Below are positions 1 to 7,900 of a stretch of DNA of 11,951 bases, one piece after another; the first letter of the stretch is position 1; each line of letters opens with the position of its first letter. The translations under genes and the position numbers were made by a program. The notes beneath the pieces are model-generated. The model had not been told where the DNA came from, searched no databases, and saw only the letters and a program-made list of their open reading frames with translations. The DNA is from B16-G9 sp964455635 (lineage in GTDB: Bacteria; Bacteroidota; Bacteroidia; Bacteroidales; F082): assembly GCA_964455635.1 (NCBI GenBank), contig CAYVWX010000085.1:1-11951 (forward strand), written 5' to 3'.

Positions 1-62
1 AAAACTATTCCACAGGGGTAATTTGATAATTTGTTTTTTGTTTTGTCATGATTTTTCGATTC

Positions 63-77
63 CGCCCTGAAAGGGCA
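63..77. repeat. Short palindromic repeat, copy 1
   Basis: The 15-mer cgccctgaaagggca occurs here and again, identically, at 130-144. Its core GCCCT-GAA-AGGGC folds as a perfect 5-bp stem with a 3-nt loop. The flanks of the two copies do not match beyond the 15-mer, so this is a short dispersed palindrome and not a long duplication. It resembles the small intergenic palindromes (REP-like) of Bacteroidota genomes; that assignment is from memory and inference. No third copy was seen elsewhere in the window. Confidence 0.6.
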
Positions 78-88
78 ATTTATTTCAA

Positions 89-107
89 CAAAAGGCACCG
101 CCTTTTG
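89..107. repeat. Perfect 8-bp inverted repeat between the two palindromes
   Basis: CAAAAGGC at 89-96 pairs perfectly with GCCTTTTG at 100-107 across the 3-nt loop ACC. It lies between the two 15-mer palindromes. Three compact hairpins in about 80 bp suggest a composite REP-like intergenic element. The short T-run after the stem is part of the stem itself, so it is a poor terminator candidate, although weak terminator activity cannot be excluded. Confidence 0.55.
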
Positions 108-129
108 ATTTTCAACTAAATTTATCATG

Positions 130-144
130 CGCCCTGAAAGGGCA
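130..144. repeat. Short palindromic repeat, copy 2
   Basis: Second identical copy of the 15-mer at 63-77 (stem 131-135 with 139-143, loop GAA), in the same orientation and with start points 67 bp apart. With the hairpin at 89-107 it forms a small cluster of dyad elements in non-coding DNA. Confidence 0.6.
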
Positions 145-310
145 GCATAAATATCGCAGCTTGTAAACAATCATGCTTGTGTGTGTTTTTTTTCCGACAT
201 GGATGTTTCATCTTATTATTCTTTGTGCGTATTTTAACCGTTGGTGGCAATGGTTTTCAACCGGTTTTCAAAACTCTATTTTTATCAAAAGTAATTTTTA
301 TTTGAAAATA

Positions 311-350
311 AAAAAGCCATGCTTCAATTTTTATTTAGGCATGGCTTTTT
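311..350. terminator. Bidirectional intrinsic terminator
   Basis: A perfect 12-bp stem pairs AAAAAGCCATGC (311-322) with GCATGGCTTTTT (339-350) around a 16-nt AT-rich loop. The A-tract on the left arm and T-tract on the right arm make it symmetric, so it can act on either strand. On the minus strand it lies about 70 bp past the stop codon of the C25-like gene and is its probable terminator. On the plus strand it could end a transcript arriving from left of the window. A second, weaker dyad (gccggtg 363-369 with caccggc 396-402, 26-nt loop) sits between it and the stop codon. Confidence 0.8.
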
Positions 351-420
351 GTGGATGTTAAAGCCGGTGAGTTGTTTTTTGTTTATGATTAACAGCACCG
401 GCAAATGTCAGGCAACGGTG

Positions 421-3387
421 TTATTGCCGGATAAGCTTAAAGGCTCTGTTACCCGGCGTACTTTGTACATCTAAAATATAAAGTCCCTGAGGCAAGTCGG
501 GAACTGTCAGACTTACTTTGTCGGTATTAAACGGTTTTATTTGCTTGAAAAAGACGGTTCGCCCCGTAACATCTTTCAGGGTTAATTGTAGCCGGCTCTG
601 TTGAAGCTTCTGCGGAACAAACAAGTTGATATGGTCTCTGAAAGGTGTGGGATAAACCGTTAAGGCTGCCAGTGCCGAGCTTTCCTGAATGCCGATTGGA
701 TGGCCTCCGTAAATAAGTTCGCCGTAAGTATCCGAAGCATCCTGTCCATCGTTATGAGCATAATACGATATTTTAATATGCCCGTACAATTCGTGGTATT
801 TGGCAGGTAAACGCACATTGCCAATAAAATGACCGTTTTTAACATCCATGCAGTTCATGGTTAAAACACTGTCATACAGTGTAACCTCTCTTACCGGATC
901 CTGTTCACCTTCGATGGTCTCCTTAATGTAAGGCATGTCATAAACGGTGGCTCTTATTTTTCCGGTAAAATTGTCCACAGTATTTCCCGAGGCATCAACA
1001 ATATTTCCTTCTATGGAAAGCAACGAACCGGGTAAAATGGTGTCGTTAAACAAAGTAACCTCTTCGCCGTTGATTTTTGTGGTTTGAACACTGTTAACGG
1101 GCCAAACGGGTTTTAAAGCCGGGTCACCTAAAAACGACCATACCATCCGGTTAGCAGGAAGTAAACTGACAGCATAAGCATAGGCATCGCCAAAGGTTTT
1201 GTCTTTATGAGACGAGTCGAAAAGGTATGAAACAAAAGCCTTGTTCAGCTTGCGATTTACACTGCCATATCCCGGTGCCGTGTTGCCGACAGAAACAATG
1301 GCTCCTCCATTTGGGTTTAAAACAAGTGCCTTATTAACAGATTGTTGAGAGGGGTCGTCAAACTTTGCGGTTCCTCCCGAAGCATTGACCCATACGGGAT
1401 AAATGTTGCTGTTCTCAAGTGCCATGGCATCTCCTACAGTAAAAACACCTTCGGAGGTTAGTCTCTCAGGGCCGCCACTACCGGTATAGTTAACGTAAAA
1501 AACACCGTCGTTGAGCATATTCAACAGTTTTGATTTTACTTGCGGGTAACCGCCGTTTACAGCCGGAAAAAGACTCAGGTACAGCTTGGTTTGGTTTAGG
1601 TTAAAATCAATGTCCAATAAAGAGTCGGAAATAAAATCGGAATCCATCATAAAAAGGTTGTAAATCCCGTTGTCTGCCATAATAACCGCTTTGTTTTTCC
1701 AGGTAGTAAGCCTTGAGCTTGTGTGATACGACAAAATTTTATCAACAACACCATCGGCCTCTTCTTTGCTGCTTACCGGTATTCGTCCAACGGGTATAAA
1801 CTGATTATTTATTGTTGTAAAATAGGTGTCGTTTGCATAACTGTTGATAAGGCTGTGCGAATTTTCGGTTTCGTAGGAGGGAACCTGATTGGTTTCGGGA
1901 AATAAAATGCCGCGATAGTCGAAAGAGGCAGGGCCAAGCAGTAAAACGTATTTCATTTCTACTCCTCCCTGTTGCGATTTTAGTTTTTGTGCAATAAAAT
2001 TACGGATAGCCGTAGGGTCTTTCCTGCCACCGGAAAATTCGTTGTAAATATTCTGAATAAAAAATATACCGAAAAGCAGACTATCGTTTATTGCATGATA
2101 AGCAGCGAGTTGTATAGCGGCATCTCTTAATTCATTGTTGGTAATAATAATCAACCCGGGGGTTGCCATGCCGATGAGATTTTCGTTGGGAATGTTGCCG
2201 ATTAATTCGGGTTGGAGAAAATCATTGCCGTTTTCGCGGGTACTGTTAACCAATTTGCGGGTGGAGGCTTTTGAAGCGGGCTCTATATTTATCAGGTAAT
2301 AGTACCGGTTGGGCCGGTTGTCGATAAAACTTAGCGTGTTGTTGTTAAATCGTGAGGTTATTAAGGCAACATTCATAGGGTCGGTTACATCCCATATAAG
2401 GTTGTTTGCCTGCGTGTTGGCTAATGTGTAGTAAAAAATTTCTTCGCCGCCTGCTTCATGGCTTTTTATGCTAACGGGTTTGTATGGGTCGGCCATAAAA
2501 GGCTCGCTGTTCAGGTTTAATTCAAAATAATTGAGGTAAACAAAAGCCGAATCGTTGGGCCGGTTGTAAACAAATTTAATATCAAAACGGTTTTCAATGC
2601 CTGATAAGTCGATGGTGTCGCTTTGTAAGAAATAGGTGTTTATAGGACTTCCGGTGCCAATGGTTTGGATGGTATCAACGGGATTGCCGTTAACATAAAC
2701 AATAAAGGGGCTTTTTGCCGTATCGTTGGAGGCTATTTGTAAATACATTTTGCCACCTTTTATTTCATAATCGGGCAGGTCGATTGAATAACTATGCTCT
2801 GTGGTATCGGCAAACAATTCGCCAAGCCAGGTGCGGCCGCTGTGCATTGGGTTGTATAACTCTTTTTCGTGCACCATGGTGAAGGTGAGCTGTTTAATGG
2901 TGTCGGTGGGTGTGAGGTTGTTGTTGTCGATGGTTTCCAACCGTTTGGGGTTGCTGTCGTCGGTTCGCAAAAAATAATACACTTTGTTGGTGTACGGATT
3001 TAAAATATGCCGGTAAGCATCCGTTTTCTTGTTGTATTGCCAGGTTACCGGGCCCTGTGCATAAAACAGTAGAAAATCGCCTGCATCAAACAAGCCGTCG
3101 CCTCCGTCTTCTACATCAATAGCCATTTTTTGCAGGTCATAAATAAAATCAGGAGTAAGTACCTCCGGTAACGGTTCTGCCGGAAACCCGTACAGATTGA
3201 GGTTGTCAGAACTAAGATGGGAAACATCTACCCCCATGCTTTGTAAATCGGAATAGGTAAGCTTGTAAATGCCGGCCTGACTGGTTGATACTTTTACCCA
3301 GTTTCCTTCCGACAATACCGAATGATTTTGTGCAATGGACATGGTTCCGAAGCATGCCAACACAACTAAAAACAAAAAGTGTTTCAT
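421..3387 (-). CDS. PorU/gingipain-like C25 family protein, predicted catalytically inactive, with T9SS sorting domain
   Basis: Secreted 988-residue protein. Residues 1-20 are a signal peptide with a likely cut near A19/Q20. Residues about 22-70 match the N-terminal module of PorU-type C25 proteins (SVLSEGNWVKVS, GIYKLTYSDL). A long beta-rich region follows, and the C25 caspase-like domain spans about 405-760 (YVLLLG 480-485, PVGRIPV 532-538, NYTGSGG 633-639, FDDP 676-679, GGAI 694-697). Active C25 enzymes carry the catalytic His in a TGHGG-type loop and the Cys in a TATCEF-type strand end, about 33 residues apart. Here these positions are Ser637 and Gly671, and the usual GDGSYD motif reads GPASFD (486-490). 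I therefore predict a pseudopeptidase. Residues about 900-988 form a type A T9SS sorting domain (VYPTPF 911-916, LPQGLYILDV 965-974, FKLIRQ end), so it is probably exported and held at or released from the surface. Real PorU is usually longer and keeps its active site, so I call a paralogue. The gene appears monocistronic and has no Shine-Dalgarno sequence. Confidence 0.85.
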   Translation of the reverse strand: MKHFLFLVVLACFGTMSIAQNHSVLSEGNWVKVSTSQAGIYKLTYSDLQSMGVDVSHLSSDNLNLYGFPAEPLPEVLTPDFIYDLQKMAIDVEDGGDGLFDAGDFLLFYAQGPVTWQYNKKTDAYRHILNPYTNKVYYFLRTDDSNPKRLETIDNNNLTPTDTIKQLTFTMVHEKELYNPMHSGRTWLGELFADTTEHSYSIDLPDYEIKGGKMYLQIASNDTAKSPFIVYVNGNPVDTIQTIGTGSPINTYFLQSDTIDLSGIENRFDIKFVYNRPNDSAFVYLNYFELNLNSEPFMADPYKPVSIKSHEAGGEEIFYYTLANTQANNLIWDVTDPMNVALITSRFNNNTLSFIDNRPNRYYYLINIEPASKASTRKLVNSTRENGNDFLQPELIGNIPNENLIGMATPGLIIITNNELRDAAIQLAAYHAINDSLLFGIFFIQNIYNEFSGGRKDPTAIRNFIAQKLKSQQGGVEMKYVLLLGPASFDYRGILFPETNQVPSYETENSHSLINSYANDTYFTTINNQFIPVGRIPVSSKEEADGVVDKILSYHTSSRLTTWKNKAVIMADNGIYNLFMMDSDFISDSLLDIDFNLNQTKLYLSLFPAVNGGYPQVKSKLLNMLNDGVFYVNYTGSGGPERLTSEGVFTVGDAMALENSNIYPVWVNASGGTAKFDDPSQQSVNKALVLNPNGGAIVSVGNTAPGYGSVNRKLNKAFVSYLFDSSHKDKTFGDAYAYAVSLLPANRMVWSFLGDPALKPVWPVNSVQTTKINGEEVTLFNDTILPGSLLSIEGNIVDASGNTVDNFTGKIRATVYDMPYIKETIEGEQDPVREVTLYDSVLTMNCMDVKNGHFIGNVRLPAKYHELYGHIKISYYAHNDGQDASDTYGELIYGGHPIGIQESSALAALTVYPTPFRDHINLFVPQKLQQSRLQLTLKDVTGRTVFFKQIKPFNTDKVSLTVPDLPQGLYILDVQSTPGNRAFKLIRQ

Positions 3388-3655
3388 TTTGTTAAAGAAT
3401 TTGTTAATAATATGTTGATTAAAAGGAGGTAGAGGGTTGTTTCATTGTTTTAATAACGTGACATTTGTTATTTATTGTGTTTTTTAGTCGGTTTTATTAA
3501 AAAATGTTAAATTAAAATTTTTAGAAATTTGATATTCAATATTTTAACCTTTTAATTCTTTGATTGGGTGAGAGAATCCGGGATGGTAAGAATGTGGAAA
3601 TTAAGGGGGGAGGTGATTTTATAGGGCTTGATTGCTGTTTTGTATTCAAACTAAA
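3388..3655. other. AT-rich spacer between dNK and C25-like gene
   Basis: This 268-bp spacer lies downstream of the deoxynucleoside kinase and upstream of the C25-like gene, both on the minus strand. It should contain the C25 gene's promoter, but I find no clean TAnnTTTG box on the minus strand. I also see no convincing terminator for the kinase transcript, only AT-rich imperfect dyads. A G-rich run at 3604-3613 is the only compositional oddity. The size argues for separate transcription of the two genes; this is inference. Confidence 0.4.
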
Positions 3656-4291
3656 TTAAGGGATTATCCGGTGGATTCCGGGCGGATAGGTGCGGTTGAT
3701 GATGTTAACTATTTTTTGGTAATCGTTTTCGTTGTTTACAAAATCAATACGGTTGGTGTCGATTATTAAAACACGTTGGCTGTTAGGCTGTTGCTTAAAA
3801 TATTCAAAATAACCTTCCTGAATTTTATCGAGGTATTCGTTTTCAATAGACATTTCATAAGGACGGCCCCTTTTGTGGATGTTGGCCTGTAGATTGGGGG
3901 TTTCCAAATACAAATAAACCAATAGATCGGGTTTTGGAATCTGGGTAAAAATAATATTGAAAAATTTGGTGTATAGATTATACTCGTCGGGGGGTAGTGT
4001 TTTTTTAGCAAATATCAACGATTTAACAATGTAATAGTCCGAAATGGTAAAATCTTTAAACAAATCCTGCTGTCCCAGTTTGTCTTTAAGCTGCTGATAT
4101 CGCGAAGCTAAAAAAGTCATTTCCAGTGGAAAAGCATATTTGTCGGGCTCTTTATAAAATTTGGGTAAAAAAGCATTGTCTTCAAACTCTTCCAAAATAA
4201 GCTTGGCATTAAAATCGTTGGCAATGCGCGTTGACAGCGATGTTTTACCGGCGCCTATATTTCCTTCGATGGCTATAAAATTATACTGCAT
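3656..4291 (-). CDS. Deoxynucleoside kinase (dNK family)
   Basis: 211-residue cytoplasmic kinase of the dCK/dGK/dNK family, which phosphorylates deoxynucleosides at the 5' hydroxyl with ATP for nucleotide salvage. The P-loop GNIGAGKTS is at residues 10-18. It is followed by the substrate-side EEFEDNAFLPKFY segment (34-46) and the LID-type basic motif KRGRPYE (140-146). DLLVYLYLETP (122-132) is the hydrophobic strand before the LID. The usual DRS/ERS motif reads DYYIVKS (85-91), so the Arg found in animal enzymes is absent. I recall this as a variant in folK-linked Bacteroidota members, but that needs an alignment. The preferred base cannot be told from sequence alone; purine (dA/dG) kinase activity is plausible. 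The start follows the folK stop by 7 bp, so the two are probably cotranscribed. Length is normal for the family. Confidence 0.9.
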   Translation of the reverse strand: MQYNFIAIEGNIGAGKTSLSTRIANDFNAKLILEEFEDNAFLPKFYKEPDKYAFPLEMTFLASRYQQLKDKLGQQDLFKDFTISDYYIVKSLIFAKKTLPPDEYNLYTKFFNIIFTQIPKPDLLVYLYLETPNLQANIHKRGRPYEMSIENEYLDKIQEGYFEYFKQQPNSQRVLIIDTNRIDFVNNENDYQKIVNIINRTYPPGIHRIIP

Positions 4292-4298
4292 TTATTTT

Positions 4299-4796
4299 TT
4301 AATTAACAAGCTTTACCATTGAACTGTCGTTACATTCAGCCAACAATTCCTTTTGATTTTTGCGCAATAACGGGTGAATTAATCGGGGGACTATTTCTGC
4401 TGCCGGCAAAAGGGCAAATTTTCGCAAGTGCAGCCGTGGATGCGGAATGGTTAACGTTTTTGTGTTGATAATTTTGCTTCCGTAATAAAGAATGTCAACA
4501 TCCATGGTTCTTGACGAATAGCCTTTCGTATTGTTTCTTTCACGTCCCAAAGACAGTTCTGTTTTTAAACAGATGTCCAAAATTTCGTGTGCCGGTTTAC
4601 AGGTTTCAAAAACAACCGCCCTGTTAAAAAAGGGAGTCTGAGCTTCAAAACCCCATGGCTCCGATTCGTAAATACTCGAAAGACTTTTAGCGCTGCCCAG
4701 TTCTTTTTCCAACATCAAAACGGCACGATTGATAAATGTTAACCGCGGTTCAATATTTGAACCCAAAAGTAGTACCACCTGCTCCGTTTTTTCCAT
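4299..4796 (-). CDS. folK: 2-amino-4-hydroxy-6-hydroxymethyldihydropteridine pyrophosphokinase
   Basis: 165-residue HPPK, which transfers pyrophosphate from ATP to 6-hydroxymethyl-7,8-dihydropterin, the step before dihydropteroate synthase in folate synthesis. Family signatures in order are LLGSN (10-14), the pterin-binding YESEPWGF segment, FFNRAV, and ELSLGRERN. Next come the metal-binding SSRTMDVDILYYG (the DxD pair that binds Mg-ATP) and the IPHPRLHLRKFALLPAAEI signature. Full length for the family, with no missing catalytic residue that I can see. The ATG at 4796 is the only start shortly before the LGSN strand. It is the first gene of a probable two-gene unit with the deoxynucleoside kinase; the pairing of folK with a dNK recurs in Bacteroidota (from memory). 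A promoter box abuts the start codon (see 4801-4808). Confidence 0.95.
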   Translation of the reverse strand: MEKTEQVVLLLGSNIEPRLTFINRAVLMLEKELGSAKSLSSIYESEPWGFEAQTPFFNRAVVFETCKPAHEILDICLKTELSLGRERNNTKGYSSRTMDVDILYYGSKIINTKTLTIPHPRLHLRKFALLPAAEIVPRLIHPLLRKNQKELLAECNDSSMVKLVN

Positions 4797-4800
4797 AAGG

Positions 4801-4808
4801 CAAAAGTA
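4801..4808 (-). promoter_or_regulatory. Candidate -7 box for folK-dNK
   Basis: Read on the minus strand this is TACTTTTG, an exact fit to the Bacteroidota -7 consensus TAnnTTTG. It ends only 4 bases before the folK ATG, which would put the transcription start at or next to the start codon. No TTTG-type -33 element is present at the expected 19-21 bp spacing, so the call is tentative. Confidence 0.4.
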
Positions 4809-4960
4809 GAAAAAAGTAGTGCTGCTCCACTGCTCACATTAAAGTAAAATAGGGTAGTTTTTAACAAAATGCTTTTTGTGTTGTCAGTTGAATTTTGCTT
4901 TTCGGGTTGAAGTTGTGTAAAGTTAATTTGCAAAAGCGTTTTTAATTTTGACGAATGATG

Positions 4961-4968
4961 TATTTTTG
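4961..4968 (+). promoter_or_regulatory. Candidate -7 box for the CotH-like lipoprotein gene
   Basis: TATTTTTG matches TAnnTTTG and lies 17 bases before the ATG at 4986, implying a leader of about a dozen bases. The nearest TTTG sequences are 10 and 30 bases upstream, not the usual 19-21, so the -33 element is weak or absent. It shares the 189-bp divergent interval with the folK promoter candidate. Confidence 0.35.
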
Positions 4969-4985
4969 CCGCTTATAACTGAACA

Positions 4986-7900
4986 ATGCGCAGGTATCTT
5001 TATTTATTGGGAATTTTGTTTTTAACAGCCGGTCTGTTTTCGTGTGTAAAAAAACAGGCTTGCAATTTTCCTGTGGGCAAGGTAACTGTTAATCTGGAAA
5101 AAACGGATACCTCCGGCCGTTATTTTACTTCAAAAGGGCCGGTAAAACTTCTTACCCGTAGTGTTTCGCAGTCATATACGCTTAAAAAACATAGCGGCAA
5201 ACATTCGGTTTTTGTCGATAAAAAACATCCGTTTGCTTTAAATACAATGTTTACCGTAAGGCCTGACTGGTATTTTAAAGTTTCGGTATGGCGCAAATCG
5301 GTTGATGGAAAAGGGGTGGCTGTTGTATCGGCGGCAAAATCCGGCAAGTTTTATAAAATAATTTCAAAGGTTGTTGAAAAAGATAAAAACGGCTGGGAGA
5401 AACTGGAGTTAAAGTTTTGGACTTCTCCTTTGTTTACCTGCGATACACTTAATTTTTATGTTTGGAAGAGCAGTTCAAAAGATACGGTATTTTTTGATGA
5501 TATCACCATTGAAAGACTTAAAGGAGAGCGTTTTCCGGTTTATGATATGGAGTACTTTAAGCTGATGACGGACACTGCCGCTTACGAGAAACTTTACCGG
5601 AACCGGCGGGCGGCTTTTGCCAGGGGTGTGCTGCAATCAACCGGCGACGACTGGGTAAAGGGAATGGTGTTTTGGAACCACGAGGTTAGTAAAGTTAAGT
5701 TGAGGCTTAAAGGCGACTGGCTCGATCATTTGGAGGGTTTTAAATGGTCGTATCGCATAAAAATTAAAAAGGAGAAAGCGTGGAACCGGTTGCGTACCTT
5801 TTCGGTTCAAACACCGATATCGCGGTTTGGCGCTGCCGAGTGGTTTGTTCACCATATTTACGACTCGCAGCAGGTTCTTACCACACGCTACGGCTTTATG
5901 CCGCTGAGCATGAATGGTAAAAATTTGGGACTTTATGCCTGGGAAGAGCATTTTGAAAAACAGCTGGTGGAGTATCACCGTTACCGGGAAGGTCCCATTT
6001 TAAGGTTTTATGAAGATGCCAACTGGGATGCTAACCGCTATTTGGCTCATCATAAAAAACCGGCAAATTCCGATTTTTTCGACGCTGCCGTAATTAAACC
6101 TTTCGGTGAGTCGAAGATATTGAAAGACAGGAATCTGTTCAGGTCGTTTGTGATTGGCCAGAATCTGCTTTATCAATATAAATACCGGCTGAAACCTGCT
6201 TCCGACATTTTTAATGTTGATGCACTGGCAAAATTTTATGCGCTGTCGGATGTGCTGATGACCCGCCACGGTATTATTTGGCACAACATGCGTTATTATT
6301 ACAATCCTGTGTTGTGTAAACTGGAGCCTGTTGCCTACGACTGTTATACCGAAACGGGTTTCCTCGACTGGGTTGGTCGCCCCATCTACGGATGGATTGA
6401 AAGTGATGAAGGGGGAAATCACCATGGGCAATATCTGATGGGCAGGGCACTGTTTAACGATTTCAACTTTTTAAAACGCTATACGCAATATCTCGAAAAA
6501 TATTCCTCTCCGGCGTTTTTAAACAGTGTTACTCAAAAATATGGCCGTGAGGCCGAAGGGTACGATTCGTTGATACGCATGGAATATCCCGATATGAAGT
6601 TTGATACGGCCTTTTTGTTTAGCAACGCAAAAAAAGTAAGAAAGCTGTTGCCGGGGTTTAAAAAATATGTTCAACATCGCATAAAAAACCGGCAGGAGTT
6701 TGCCAATAAACCCTGGAAAGCTGATTTTGATTCAACCCTTGAGCCCTATTTTGTAAGCCATCTTACTTATGCTTATGTAATGCAAAATGAGCTTGATTCG
6801 GTTCAAATCAGAATGGTAAATCTATATCCCGGCAAACTTCGGCTAAGAGCTTTTATTCGTAAAAACAAACGTTATACGGTTTCGCCCGACAAACAGATAG
6901 TGCTGCCGGCTTTTAAAAATGATAAGAATAACTACAAAGATTTTAGTCTTACACAGTTGCCACAAAGTTTGGTGGTTTATCTGGCCGGTGCCGACACCGA
7001 ATTTGTGGTGCCTGTTTATCCCTGGCGGCAGCCAACCGGAAATGAAAGCCCCTGGCAGTTGCTAAAATCGCAGTCGCCCTTTCCCGACACAACGTTGGTT
7101 AAGTATGTTTCGGGCGATACGGTTTTTGTTAAACGGGGAAAAGTTACTTTAAACCATAAGGTGATGATTCCGCAGGGTTATAAAGTGCTTTTTAGCAGGG
7201 GTACAACCATCGATTTAATTAATAATGCCTCCATTATTTCCTATTCGCCGGTGTTTATGAAAGGGACAGAAAAAGAGCCTGTTAATATTATTTCATCCGA
7301 TGGTTCGGCCAACGGATTTGCCGTGCTGCAAGCTGCTTATCGCAGCAAGCTTGACTATGTTAATTTTAAGGCACTGAATACCCTTTCGTTTAAAGGCTGG
7401 AATTTAAGTGGTGCCGTAACCTTTTACGAGTCGGATGTGGATGTGCTGCATACGGCATTTTTGAACAACAGCTGCGAGGATGCGCTCAACATAGTCCGCT
7501 CTGCTTTTTTGATTAAAAATTGTGTTTTTAAACACACTTTTAGCGATGCATTCGACTCCGATTTTAGTACGGGACTGGTTGACAGTGTCGCCTTTATTCA
7601 GGTTGGAAATGATGCCATCGACTTTTCCGGCAGTAAAATTTCTGTTAAAAACAGTACGGTTAGCGGTGCCGGCGATAAAGGGGTGAGCGCCGGCGAAGGA
7701 ACTGATTTAACGGTTGATAATTTAAAAATCAGCAGGGCGAATATAGGTCTGGCTTCCAAAGATCTATCGGTGCTGACGGTTAACAATGCTGAAGTTTTAA
7801 ATTGTAAATACGGTGTGGTGCTGCTGCAAAAAAAACCCGAATACGGACCGGCCGTAATGAAACTGACCGGCGTTAAGCTTACCGGTAATCAAACAGACTA

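Larger units (their letters stand above)
1..420. other. Non-coding interval with hairpin repeats and terminator
   Basis: No credible gene is seen here. The only open frame of note (173-361, plus) runs through the terminator stem, has low-complexity aromatic-rich content and no recognisable motif, so I do not call it. The interval holds the hairpin cluster at 63-144, the terminator at 311-350 and a weak dyad at 363-402. The first 60 bases are AT-rich and show nothing recognisable; the end of any gene to the left lies outside the window. Confidence 0.6.

Noticed and set aside
63..144. Possible CRISPR array from the repeated 15-mer
   Set aside because: Only two copies exist, each is a short perfect palindrome, and the intervening DNA holds another hairpin instead of a unique spacer; no cas gene is present.
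173..361. Open frame of 62 codons on the plus strand
   Set aside because: It runs through the terminator stem at 311-350, has no recognisable motif and is biased to aromatic and Lys codons as expected of translated AT-rich non-coding DNA.
421..3387. Calling this gene porU, the T9SS sortase
   Set aside because: The domain order fits, but the catalytic His and Cys are replaced and the protein is shorter than typical PorU, so a paralogue is the safer call.
3421..3430. Strong Shine-Dalgarno-like aaaaggaggt on the plus strand
   Set aside because: No start codon with a credible reading frame follows it, and genes in this window do not use Shine-Dalgarno sequences.
4739..4933. 64-codon minus-strand frame overlapping the start of folK
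   Set aside because: It covers the folK promoter region and overlaps folK in another frame; no motif is seen and folK has a clear start at 4796.
5637..6431. Antisense frames of 113 and 143 codons inside the CotH-like gene
   Set aside because: They lie opposite a well-supported coding region, show no family motif and look like shadow frames.
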